This document shows positions 34,341 through 46,005 of a stretch of 64,000 bases of DNA, in pieces. The notes beneath the pieces are model-generated. The model did not search any database. It saw only the letters and a list, made by a program, of their open reading frames with translations, and had not been told where the DNA came from. Source of the stretch: Rhizomys pruinosus (taxonomy: Eukaryota; Chordata; Mammalia; Rodentia; Spalacidae); contig VZQC01009956.1 in NCBI GenBank assembly GCA_009823505.1, positions 1,794,506-1,858,505 on the forward strand. Direction: 5' to 3'. The position numbers were made by a program, and so were the translations under genes. Each line of letters opens with the position of its first letter. Position 1 is the first letter of the stretch.

Positions 34341-34670
34341 GTATCCCTCATCTGTGGAATTAGTGCCAATTACCTAGTAGTAAGTATTCTTCAACAGGGC
34401 TTCTTGATCTTTTGTCCAAGTAGTTGGGAGTGGTGCATATTGGAAAGAACAAAAACAGCAACAACACACAACAGAAAAAGTGTCAAAGAACTAACAACAA
34501 CGTGAACTTCTACTCGAAATCATCACTTCTATATACGAGAATTTTGAGAAAAAGATGAGAAAAAGATGAAAACATGTTTGGCAGAATGCATGTAGCTTCT
34601 GGTGGGGTGGGGGTGTACGGAGGGGGACACGGTCTAGATTTGATTTGTACATATATCATATATATATATA
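34341..34670 (+). mobile_element. L1 3' UTR with G-rich tract and (AT)n end
   Basis: It follows ORF2 and contains a G-rich tract at about 34595-34630, usual for the L1 3' UTR, and ends in (AT)n at 34655-34672. A clear poly(A) tail is missing, because the tandem-duplicated unit starts here. Confidence 0.6.
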
Positions 34671-36038
34671 TATATTATTACGGTTTTTTTTTCTTATTTT
34701 TTGATGTGGTTATTTTATCTTGCCATTTTGAACTCTAATCATCTTCTAGGAGTTTTTCTGTGGATTTTATACATCATTAGGGGATTTGCTCTGTTGTATA
34801 TCTGAGATCTGGTATGGTGATCCCCCAAATATTTTCTTTTTTTCCATGATGTTTTGTTTATCTGGTGTATTTTGTGATCCATAAGAATTGTTAGACAACT
34901 TTTCTTTAACTCTGTTAATAATGCCCTGGGTGTATATTTGTATTGCATTGAATCTATATTTTGTTTTGTAAGATAGTTATTTCACAATATTAATTCTACC
35001 AAAACCATGAGCAGGTAGATATTTCCCATCTCCTGTGTCTTCTGTATTTCTTCTTTAAATATTTGAAACTTTCATTTTATAGATCTTTAATTTTTTTTTC
35101 AGGTTATTTCCCAAATATTTTATTTTATTATGGTTTGTGTAGTGGGAGTTTTCCTTGTATGCTTTTTGATATGCTTGTTATTGGCTATCTGAATTTGAAG
35201 TTTATTTTTGTACCTGCCCCTTTACTGGAACCATTAATCATTTCTCCCAATTTTCTGGTGGATATTTTTTATTTCATGTATAATGTCATATCTTATGCAA
35301 AGTGTTAATTTGACATCTTTTTCAAATTAGTACTCATAAACTTATGCTCTCTGGACGCGGTTCAAGAACGGATATTAAAAGAGTGAGTAGAGATAGTGCG
35401 ACAAACTTGTCTGTTCTGATTTTAATGGGGATGCTTCCAGTTTTTCTTCTATTTAGAATGATTTTGGCTGTGGGTTATGTATATTTGCTTTAATGATATT
35501 GAGGTATGATCCCTCAGACCAATTCTTCTAGGACTTTTAACATGAATCATGCTGGATTTTGTCAAAGGACTTTTTGCATCTATTGAGTGATGACCAGTGA
35601 TTTGTCTTCTTCAAGTCCATTTACATATTTTATGAAATTTAGTTGACTTCACATGTACCTGATATAATCCCTGGATCTCTGGAATATAGCCTACCTGATT
35701 GTGGTACATGACCTTTTTGATGTGCAGCTCTTTGTAGTTTATGAGTGTATTGTTGAGAGTCTTTGCATCTATGTACATTAAAGATATGGACCTATAGGTT
35801 TTTTTTCTTTGTTGTATCTTTCTTGGGTTTTAGTTTTAGAGTAATATACTGGCTTCATAGAAAGAGTTCATGGTTCTATCTCTGTTCTAGCTTTTTAAAT
35901 AATTTAAGCAGTATTTGGTTGTAGATTTGAATGTCTGGTATAATTCTGCTGTGAAGCCGTCTGGGCCTGAGTTTTTTCATTTGGGAGGGTTTGTACTAAT
36001 ATTTCAATCTCCTTATATTTAATGGGTCTGTTTAAGTC

Positions 36039-38303
36039 TGTGATGATAGCTTTAGCGTCAACTTGACCCACCTGGGTTGAGGGAGCTCTCAATTGGGGAT
36101 TGGCTCCAATTGGATTTATTGGTCGAGAAACAGTGTGGGGGCCCAGCCCACAATGAGTGGTGCCACCTGGGAGGTTGTGTGTACTGTATAAGAAGGCAGG
36201 GCTGGGCATGAGCCAGGGGAGCAAAGCGTGAAACAGCTTTCCTCCATGGCCTGTGTTTCAGACCCTGCCTCCCTGTTCCTGCCCTGGTTCCTGCCTTGGC
36301 TCCGCGTGATGGAACTGTGACCCGATGTAAGCTGAATAAACCCTTTCCTCCCCAAGTTGGTGTCGTCAGAGAGTGTTTTGTCACAGCAAAGGGAGATAAA
36401 CTAGAACAGAAATTGGTACCGAAGAGTGGGGTATTGCTGTGACAGACCTGACCTTGGTGTTTTGGGGAAGATTGTGAGCGTTTGGAACTTTGGGCTGAAA
36501 GATCATTGAAATGCCTAAAGATTTGCTGTGGAGCTTGGAGCAGTTTTGTGAGGGATTTGTAGAAGATGGAGGCCTGCTTGTGAAGTTTCTAGTTTCAAAG
36601 GGGAACAGAGATCCTCCGGACTATGTAATTGTGGGTTCTGGTCAGCTGGGGCTGATAGATCAGCTGTAAGTAACAAGGGACCCAAACCTGAAGTGAAATC
36701 TTTGTTTTACTGGACAATTGATGCTGCCTTGCTGGGGCTGAAAAATCAGCTGTAGTAACAAGAGACCAGCATCATGTGGGTGAAATCTTCTGGGAAGAAT
36801 TTCTTCAGGGTAGCACACAGAAGCTTGTTCCAGAAGGGGCCTGAGCCTCCATCTTCGAGCCAGAAGCAGCACTTGGTAACATGTAAGGGTCTCCTGTAAG
36901 ATGGAGGGCCTGGCTTGTGAAGTTTTAGTTTCAAAGGGGAACAGATCATCAGGACTTGTATCTGTGGGTTCTGGTCAGCTGGGGCTGAAGAGTCACTGTA
37001 AGTAACAAGAGATCAAACCTGAAGTGAATTTTGTTGTACTGGGACATTGATGCCTGCTTAGCTGTGGCTGAAAAATCAGCTGTAAGTAACAAGAGACCAG
37101 CATCATTGTGGTGAAATCTTCTGGGAAGAATTTCTTCAGGGTCAGCACACAGAAGCTGTGATCCAGAAGGGGCCTGAGCCTCCATCTCGAGCCAGAAGCA
37201 GCACTTGGTAACATGTAAGAGTCTCCTGTATGATTCTGGTGTTGAAATTTGAGGGGGTCACAGAGAGCAATCGAGGCTTGGCACTGTGAGAAGTCAGAAA
37301 AGACCATTGGTGGAAGTGCACCTTGGTTGCAGTGAAGACTCCAAAATTGCAGGGGTCATGGAGAGAAGCTGAGGCTTTGCACCAGGAGAGGTCATAAGAG
37401 ACCATTGGTGAAGGTGCTACCTCAGTTTCAGTGGCAACCCCAGCTTTTTGGAGATGCTGGGACTGTGGGACGACCACCAAGAGCAGCGGCAGGTGTGGAA
37501 CGGAGTTGGCCTGGGCCTTGGAGATGAGCTGTGTGTGCCATGGATGGCAGAGTTGGAGGGGGAGCTACTGAAACCCTTTGGAGCCCAGAAGATCGTGAGT
37601 GAATCCCAGGTGTCCAGACTTGAGCGACTTGCTGGACTTAGGTTTTGTTTGAGAGTGCCTGATTATTCCCTTTGAAATAAGACAGTACATGTTTTGGATT
37701 TTACAGCAGCCCACAGTTAAGAGACTTTTAATAGACTGAACTTTTAAGCGTTTGGACATTGTAAGGACTGTGGGGCTTTTAAGGTTGTACTGTCTTAGGT
37801 TGTGATTAATGATAACATCATACTTTGGGGATAAGAACTGGAAAGGTGGTAATTTAATAGTGATGTGTTTTGTGTGTCACATTGACAGGGGTCAATTGTG
37901 CTGGATAGCTTTACTGTCAACTTGACACACCTGGGTTGAGGGAGCCTCAATTGGGGAATTGGCTCCATTGGATTGGCCTGTGGCCACATCCGTGGAGTAT
38001 TGTCTTGATGGTCGAGCAGTGTGGGAGGGCCCAGTTCTCAATGAGTGGTGCCGCCCTGGGCAGGTTGTTGTGTACAGTATAAGAAGGCAGGCTGGGCATG
38101 AGCCAGAGGAGCAAGCCAGTGAACAGCATTCCTCCATGGCCTGTGCTTCAGCTCCTGCCTCCAGGTTCCTGCCCTGAGTTCCTGCCTTGGGCTCCCTGAG
38201 TGAGAACTGTGACCCAAGAGATGTAAGCTGAATAAACCCTTTCCTCCCTAAGTTGTTTTCAGTCAGAGTGTTTTGTCACAGCAATGGAAGACAAACTAGA
38301 ACA
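36039..38303 (+). mobile_element. MaLR-type provirus, copy A
   Basis: 5' LTR 36039-36408, a primer-site-like TTGGTACC just inside, a non-coding internal region, and 3' LTR 37897-38303. AAGTC flanks it (36034-36038 and 38304-38308). The 5' LTR lacks about 30 bp found in the 3' LTR (around GGCCACATCCGTGGAG). No protein gene; it depends on another element for mobility. Host sequence is L1 ORF2. Confidence 0.85.
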
Positions 38304-39084
38304 AAGTCTTTGATCTCTTCTTGGTTTAATGTTTGTGCTTTCCATGACTCTAGCAATTCATTCATTTCTTTTAGAGTTTCAAATTTAATAAAGTATAGAT
38401 TTTAAAGAATTCTCATACAGTGTTCTGAAATATTTTTGATGTCTGTTGTGATATGTCCTCTCTCATCTCTTATTTTATTACTTTGGGTTCCCTCTTTCTT
38501 TCTTTTGGTTAACCGAGATAAGGGTTGATACATCTTGTTTAAACTTTCAACGAACCAGCTATCACATTAATTGATTCTTGTATTATTTTCTTTGTTTTTA
38601 TTTCATTAATTTCTGCTCCAATTTTTTACATTTATAAATGAAATTTATTGACATTTTTTCATCAAAGTATTCCAGACTTTAGGGATCTCAAATCTTCATC
38701 ATATTCTGCACAAACTGATTGAATATTGATTCCTTGTCACTGCTCCAAGTTTTAAAGAAGAAAACCTTTAAAAAATTATGATGTGCAGCTTGCAGGCATC
38801 TAGACAGGTCAGAGAATGTCTGTTTCAAGCAGCTGCTCTGGTCTCTTGTCTCCCAAGTATCTCATTTAGGGTCTATTTCATCATCAGTCCCTACTATTTA
38901 TGTAACCTTGGGGAGGGAGGAACCTGGTGCATCCCATGGGTTTCAGGAACTTTCTGAGGCTTCTGAGTTGTTTACTTACTGAGACTTAATGAGCCTTGCC
39001 TACACATTTCCTGAGTCCCTGAGTCTTTAGAACGTCCTGAGTCTTAAGGAGCTTCATAGGAAATTGCTGCACAACAATTAACTC

Positions 39085-39340
39085 ATGAAGAGAAAAGGTT
39101 ACTTTGACTCATGTTTCTGGAGAGCTGCACCTGAAATTGGGCAGCTTCTTCTTCTCGGGGCCTCTGGCGGGGGCAGCATATGTGGTGGAATAAGCCACTT
39201 ATATGAAGAGTAGAGGGACAGGCCACCACAGTCCCTCTGGGGCATGTGCCTGGTGACCTAAGGACCTTCAATAGGGACCCTTAGGTCTCACTGCCTTCTA
39301 ATAGCTCTGGACTGGGACCAAACCATTAACAAGTTGACTT
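39085..39340 (-). mobile_element. LTR-like fragment (MaLR type), copy A
   Basis: Reversed sequence with blocks common in MaLR-type LTRs (GAAAAGGTTACTTTGACTC, then GGGCAGCTTCTTCT, then GCCACCACAGTCCC, then TGACCTAAGGACCTTC). It is repeated at 44060-44330. Confidence 0.5.
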
Positions 39341-40203
39341 CTTTGTTTGTTTGTTTCTTGATCCAAATTTTATCTTGATATATTTATCTATCTTTTTATT
39401 GTTATTAAACTTTTTCCATACATCACACATCACCTCTCAATTGAATCCAGAGTCAGCTCCCCCTCTGTGCCTCCCACCCCACCTGAGCTCCAGCACTCTA
39501 CCATAGATGTCCTACATCTTTTTCTGAGTCTTTCCAGAGTCTTTTTCCCCAGTTTTTTTGTCGTGAATATATATATATATATATATATATTACGGATTTT
39601 TGAGGTTAATTTTGTATCTTGCCACTTTACTGAAACTCTGAATCATTTCTAGGAGTTTTCTGGTGGAATTTTTAACATCATTTAGGAGTATTGCTCTGTT
39701 GTATAATCTGAGATCTGGTATGGTGATCCCCCAAATATTTTCTTTTTTTCCATGATGTTTTTGTTTATCTGGTGTATTTTGTGATTCCATAAGAATTGTT
39801 AGACAACTTTTTCTAACTCTGTAAATAATGCCATGGGTAGTATAATTTGTATTGCATTGAATCTATATATTGTTTTTTGTAAGATAGTTATTTTCACAAT
39901 ATTAATTCTACCAAACCATGAGCATGGTAGATTTTCCCATCTCCTAGTGTCTTCCTGTATTTCTTCCTTTAAATATTTGAAACTTTCATTTTATAGATCT
40001 TTAATGTTTTTTTCAGGTTTATTCCCAAATATTTTATTTTATTATGGTTATTGTGAGTGGGAAGTTTTCCTTGTATGCTTTTTCTGATTGCTTGTTATTG
40101 GCTACTGAATTTTGAAGTTTATTTTTGTAACCTGCCCCTTTACTGGAACCATTAATCATTTCTCCCAATTTTCTGGTGGATATTTTTTATTTCATGTATA
40201 ATG

Positions 40204-40692
40204 TCATATCTTATGCAAAGTGTTAATTTGACATCTTTTCAAATTAGTACTCAATAAACTTATTGCTCTTGGAAGAGGTTCAAGAAGGATATTAAAAAGG
40301 AGTAGAGATAGTGGACAACTCTGTCTAGTTCCTGATATTAATGGGGATGCTTCCAGTTTTTCTCTATTTAGAATGATGCCGGCTGTGGGTTTGATGTATA
40401 CAGCTTTAATGATATTGAGGTATGTTCCCTCCAGACCAATTCCTTCTAGGACTTTTAACATGAATACATGCTGGATTTTGTCAAAGGACTTTTCTGCATC
40501 TATTGAGATGACCATGTGATTTTTGTCTTCAAGTCCATTTACATATTTTATGAAATTTATTGACTTACATGTACTGAATAATCCCTGGATCTCTGGAATA
40601 TAGCCTACCTGATTGTGGTACATGACCTTTTTGATGTGCAGCTCTTTGTAGTTTATGAGTGTATTGTTGAGAGTCTTTGCATCTATGTACAT
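40204..40692 (-). pseudogene. L1 ORF2 RT fragment
   Basis: A 162-codon frame with L1 RT blocks: [29 protein letters not shown] and [21 protein letters not shown]. This is the palm region before the active-site box. It is interrupted at about 40953 by the MaLR provirus. The corresponding part of copy A (35340-35800) is broken by indels. Confidence 0.88.
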
Positions 40693-40953
40693 TAAAGATA
40701 TGGACCTATAGGTTTTTTTTCTTTGTTGTATCTTTGCTTGGTTTTAGTTTTAGAGTAATACTGGCTTCATAGAAAGAGTTCATGAGTTCTATCTCTAGTT
40801 CTAGCTTTTTAAATAATTTAAGCAGTATTGGTTGTAGATATTTGAATGTCTGGTATAATTCTGCTGTGAAGCCGTCTGGGCCTGAGTTTTTTCATTTGGG
40901 AGGGTTTGTACTAATATTTCAATCTCCTTATATTTAATGGGTCTGTTTAAGTC

Positions 40954-43286
40954 TGTGATGGATAGCTTTAGCGTCAACTTGACACACCTGGGTTGAGGGA
41001 GCCTCAATTGGGGAATTGGCTCCATTGGATTTATGGTCGAGCAGTGTGGAAGGGCCCAGCCCACAATGAGTGGTGCCACCCTGGGAAGGTTGTTGTGTAC
41101 TGTATAAGAAGGCAGGCTGGGCATGAGCCAGAGGAGCATGCCAGTGAACAGCTTTCCTCCATGGCCTGTGTTTCAGACCCTGCCTCCCTGTTCCTGCCCT
41201 GAGTTCCTGCCTTGGGCTCCCTGAGTGAGAACTGTGACCCGGGAGATGTAAGCTGAATAAACCCTTTCCTCCCCAAGTTGGTGTCAGTCAGAGTGTTTTG
41301 TCACAGCAAAGGGAGATAAACTAGAACAGAAATTGGTACCGAGAGTGGGGTATTGCTGTGACAGACCTGACCTTGGTGTTTTGGGGAAGGATTGTGGGGG
41401 CGTTTGGAACTTTGGGCTGGAAAGATCATTGAGTGCCTAAAGATTGTTGCTGTAGAGCTTGGAGCAGTTTTGCTGAGGGATTTGTAGAAGATGGAGGCCT
41501 GGCTTGTGAAGTTTCTAGTTTCAAAGGGGAACTAGAGATCCTCCGGACTATGTAATCATGTGGGTCTGGTCAGCTGGGGCTGAATAGACTCAGTGCTGTA
41601 AGTAACAAGAGACCACAAACCTGAATGATCCTTTGTTTTACTGGGACAATTGATGCTGCTTGCTGGGGCTGAAAATCAGCTGTAGTAAAAGAGACCAGCC
41701 ATCATGTGGGTGAAATCTTCTGAGGAAGAATTTCTTCAGGGTCAAGCACACAGAAGCTATGATACCAGACGGGGCCTGAGCCTCCATCTTCGAGCCAGAA
41801 GCAGCACTTGGTAAACATGTAAGAGGTCTCCTGTAAGATGGAGGCCCTGGCTTGTGAAGTTCTTAGTTTCAAAGGGGAACAGAGATCATCAGGACTATGT
41901 CATCTGTGGGTTCTGGTCAGCTGGGGCTGAAGATCAGCTGTAATTAACAAGAGATCAGAACCTGAAGTGAAAATCTTTGTTGTACTGGGACAATTGATGC
42001 TGTTAGCTGGGCTGAAAAATCAGCTGTAAGTAACAAGAGACCAGCATCATTGTGGTGAAATCTTCTGGGAAAGAATTTCTTCCAGGGTCAGACACGAGAA
42101 GCTGTGATCAGAAGGTGCCTGAGCTCCATCTCGGCCAGAAGCAAGGACTTGGTAACTGTAAGAGTCTCCTGTACTGATTCTGGTGTTGAAAATTGAGGGG
42201 GTCACAAGAGATTGAGGGTCATGAACATCGAGGTTTGCATTGAGAAGGTCAGAAAGAGACCATCTGGTGAAAGTGCACCCTCTGTTGCAGTGAAAGACTC
42301 CCAAAATTGCAGGGGTCATGGAGAAAGCTGAGGCTTTGCCCAGCAGGAGGTCATAAGAGCCATTTGGTGAAGGTGTGCCTCAGTTTCCAGTGGCAACCCC
42401 AGCTTTTTGGAGATTGCTGGGAACGTGGGAGACCACCAAGAGCAGCGCAGGTGTGGAATGGAGTCGCCTGGGCTTGTGAGATGAGCGTGTGTGCCTCGAG
42501 GCAGAGTTGGAGGGGAGCGGAGCTACTGACACCCTTTGGAAGCCCGAAGATCGTTGAGTGAATCCCAGGTGGTCCCAGGCTTCGAGGACGACTTTGCTGG
42601 TACTTAGGTTTTTTGGAGTGCCTGTATTCTTCCCTTTGACATAAGATAGTACTTGTTTGGAATTTTCAGCCAGCCCACAGTAAGAGATTTTAATAGACTT
42701 TTTTTTTTGATTTTCCAAGCGTTTGGACTTGTAGGACTGTGGGGCGTTTTTAAGGTTGTACCTTCTTAGGTTGTGATTAATGATAACATCAACCTTGGGG
42801 ACTAAGAACTGGAAGGTGGTAATTTAATATGTGATGTGTTTTGTGTGTCACATTGACGGGTGCAATCTGCTGGATTAGCTTTAGTGTCAATTTGACACAC
42901 CTGGGTTGAGGGGCCCCAATTGGGGTAATTGGCTCCTTGGATTGGCCTTGTGGCCACATCCGTGGATGGAGTATTGTCTTGATGGTCGGCAGTGTGGGAG
43001 GGCCCAGCTCACAATGAGGTGTGCCACCCTGGGCAGGTTTGTGTGTACCAGTATAAGAAGGACAGGGCTGGGCATGAGTCAGAGGAGCAAGCCAGTAGAA
43101 CAGCCATTCCTCCATGGCCTGTGCTTCAGCTCCTGCCTCCAGGTTCCTGCCCTGAGTTCCTGCCTTGGGGCTCCCTGAGTGATGAAACTGTGACCCAGGA
43201 GATGTAAGCTGAATAAACCCTTTTCCTCCCTAAGTTGTTTTCAGGTCAGAGTGTTTTGTCACAGCAATGGAAGACAAACTAGAACA
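40954..43286 (+). mobile_element. MaLR-type provirus, copy B
   Basis: Same element as 36039-38303, with the same AAGTC flanks (40949-40953 and 43287-43291), so the duplication happened after the insertion. Its 5' LTR and early internal part are clean. The internal 3' part and the 3' LTR (about 42866-43286) are full of single-base indels. Confidence 0.85.
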
Positions 43287-44059
43287 AAGTCTTTTATCTT
43301 TCTTGGTTTATAATGTTTGTTGCTTTCCATGACTCTAGCACATTCATTAATTTCTTTTAGGTTTACAAATTTAATAAAGTCATAGATTTTAAGAATTCTC
43401 ATACAGTGTTCTGAAATAATTTTGAGGTCTGTTTGTGATATGGTCCTTCTTCATCTTTATTTTATTACTTTGGGTTCCCTCTTTCTTTCTTTTGGTTTTT
43501 TTGTTAACCGAGATAAGGGTTGATACATCTTGTTTAAACTTTCAACGAACCAGCTATCACATTAATTGATTGCTTGTATTATTTTCTTTGTTTTTATTTC
43601 ATTAATTCTGCTCCAATTTTACATTTTAAATGAAATTTATTGACATTTTTTCATCAAAGTATTCCAGACTTTAGGGATCTCAAATCTTCATCATATTCTG
43701 CACAAACTGATTGAATATTGATTCCTTGTCACTGCTCCAAGTTTTAAGAAGAAACCTTTAAAAAAATTATGATATGTTGCAGCTTGCAGGCATCTAGACA
43801 GGTCAGAGAATGTCTGTTTCAAGCAGCTGCTCTGGTCTCTTGTCTCCCAAGTATCTCATTTAGGGTCTATTTCATCATCAGTCCCTACTATTTATGTAAC
43901 CTTGGGGAGGGAGGAACCTGGTGCATCCCATGGGTTTCAGGAACTTTCAGGCTTCTGATTGTTTCTTCACTTATGAGACTAATGAGCCTGCCTACACATT
44001 TCCTGGTCCCTGAGTCTTTGAACGTCTGAGTCTTAAGGAGCTTCATAGGAAATTGCTGC

Positions 44060-44330
44060 ACAACAATTAACTCATGAAGAGAAAAGGTTACTTTGACTCA
44101 TGTTTCTGGAGAGCTGCACCTGAAATTGGGCAGCTTCTTCTTCTCGGGGCCTCTGGCGGGGGCAGCATATGTGGTGGAATAAGCCACTTATATGAAGAGT
44201 AGAGGGACAGGCCACCACAGTCCCTCTGGGGCATGTGCCTGGTGACCTAAGACCTTCAATAGGGACCCTTAGGTCTCACTGCCTTCTAATAGCTCTGGAC
44301 TGGGACCAAACCTTAACAAGTTGACTTTCT
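44060..44330 (-). mobile_element. LTR-like fragment (MaLR type), copy B
   Basis: Copy B counterpart of 39085-39340, nearly identical. Confidence 0.5.
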
Positions 44331-44589
44331 TGTTTGTTTTTGTTTCTTGAAAGATATAATTTCTATACTTTATTCTATCTATTCTTTTTTTTTAAACTTT
44401 TTCCATACATCACACATCACCTCTCAATTGAATCCAGAGTCAGCTCCCCCTCTGTGCCTCCCACCCCACCAGCTCCAGCACTCTACCATAGCTGCTCCTA
44501 CATTTTTTTGAGTCTTCCTAGAGTTTTTTCCCAGTTTTTTTGTCGTGATATACTATATTAATATATATATATATATATAATACTATATG

Positions 44590-44815
44590 TGACAGATTTT
44601 TTGCTAAAAGATATCATGCTTTCCTTAAGGAAGTGCTTGAAGGTTCCTCCTTAGCAAGCCCAAACAACCATCAATCCTGCCCTTGTGCTCCACACTGGGG
44701 TCTCTCCCTCCCATGATCCCCCAAATGAAGTCCAGCAAGCATGCTTCCTGACCTGATTCCCCTGCACTGGCCTCCATGATACACCATGAGTAGTCCAACA
44801 ATGGCAGTCATTTTT
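44590..44815. repeat. Dispersed repeat shared with 54330-54430
   Basis: The segment around CCCCCAAATGAAGTCCAG, CTGGCCTCCATGAT and AGTCCAACAATGGCAG reappears at 54330-54425 with mismatches. The family is not recognised; it may be part of an ERV. Confidence 0.5.
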
Positions 44816-45726
44816 ACTATATTAATTTTTCCAATCCGTGAGAATGGGAGTTCTTTCTATCTTCTGTCTTCTTCAATCTCCTTCTTCAGGAGTTTACAAA
44901 TTTTTATTTATTTATTTATTTGTTTGTTTGTTTTCTTATGTGTATGAATGTACTGTCTTCATGCAGGTTTGTGCACCAGTGCTGTGCAAAGCTGCAGAGG
45001 TCAGAAGAGGGTGTCAGATTCCCCTAGAACTAGAGTTAAAGACAGATTTCAGCTGCCATGTGGATGCTGGGGATCGAACCCAGGTCCTCTGCGAGAGCAG
45101 TCAGTACTCTTAACCACTAGGCCATCTCTCCATCCCCGAGTTTACAATTTTTATTGTAGAGATCTTTGGTGTCTTTGGTTGGGTTTATTCCTAGGTATTT
45201 TGTTGTTTTTGAGGCTATTGTGATTGGCAAGGTCCCCTTGAATTCCTTCCTCAGTTGCTTGTTGTTGGTGTAAAGAAAGGCTACTGACTTTTCTAGGTAA
45301 TTTTGTATCCCCCCCCCCACTTTACTGAACCTCTTAATCGTTTCTAGAAGTTTTATGGTGGAGTTTTTAGCATCTCTTATAAACTATCATATTGTCTGCA
45401 AAAAGTATAGTTTGACTTCCTCTTTTCCAATCAGTATTCCTTTAATTTCCTTTTCTTGCCTTCTTGCCCTAGCCAGTGTTTCAAGCACTATGTTGAAGAG
45501 AGGTGGTGATAGGGGCAACCTTATAGGGTTCCTACCTTTATGGGGAATCTTCTGCTCCAATTTTTGTTATTTCTTCTTGTGTTTGGGTTTTGTTCTTGCC
45601 TTTTCAGTCTTGAGTTGTGCTAAGTCTTTTACATGTGCTCTTCCTGATTTTTAAATATAAGCACATAAATTTCCTTTAATGTGTCCCAGAGGTTTTGTTG
45701 TATTGTAGTCTCATTTTATTTATTTT
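44816..45726 (-). pseudogene. L1 ORF2 fragment, internally deleted
   Basis: Reversed L1 ORF2 sequence in two blocks (44816-45550 and 45551-45726) joined by a deletion at about 45550. A SINE (44900-45137) interrupts the first block. A C-run (about 45309-45319) is present near the RT end. Confidence 0.8.
44900..45137 (-). mobile_element. B3/B2-type SINE with target duplication
   Basis: Minus-strand SINE with (TTTA/TTTG) tail on its left. GAGTTTACAA flanks it at 44890-44899 and 45138-45147. Box B-like GGTTCGATCCC is intact. Confidence 0.93.
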
Positions 45727-45903
45727 ATTTTATTTATTTTATTTTATTTTCATATGTGTATGAATGTACTGTCTGCATGTAGGTCTGTGCACCCGTGTCA
45801 TGCAATGCTGTGGAGATCAGAAGAGGGTGTCGGATTCCCCTGGAACTGCAGCTAAAGACAGTTTTCAGCGCCATTTGACTGCTGGGGATCGAACCCGGGT
45901 CCA
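45727..45903 (-). mobile_element. B3/B2-type SINE, 5' end missing
   Basis: Minus-strand SINE with a (TTTTA)n-rich tail at 45712-45755. It stops at GAACCCGGGTCC (box B side) without the CTGGAGAGATGG start. It abuts the leader of the PRAME-like frame. Confidence 0.85.
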
Positions 45904-46005
45904 CCAAGACACTGCATCTGATTCAGTTTCCCGGCAGGCTTACCCAGGCAGGTTAAATCCAATGAAAGGAATATGGGATCTTTTTGAGAGAAGAGATTCA
46001 CCAAG

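Larger units (their letters stand above)
34671..39590. repeat. Tandem duplication, copy A (about 4.9 kb)
   Basis: Copy A contains, in order: reversed L1 ORF2 (34680-36038), a MaLR provirus (36039-38303), more reversed L1 (38304-38640), an unrecognised stretch (38640-39060), an LTR-like fragment (39085-39340) and low-complexity sequence ending in (AT)n. The same order follows directly in copy B. Between 34700 and about 37050 this copy lacks many single bases present in copy B. Confidence 0.93.
39591..44580. repeat. Tandem duplication, copy B (about 4.9 kb)
   Basis: Second copy of 34671-39590 in the same orientation. Its first half has longer intact L1 RT sequence (a 162-codon minus-strand frame at 40204-40692). 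From about 41560 to 43460 it carries many single-base insertions and losses relative to copy A. It ends in an (AT)n tract near 44545-44580. Confidence 0.93.
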
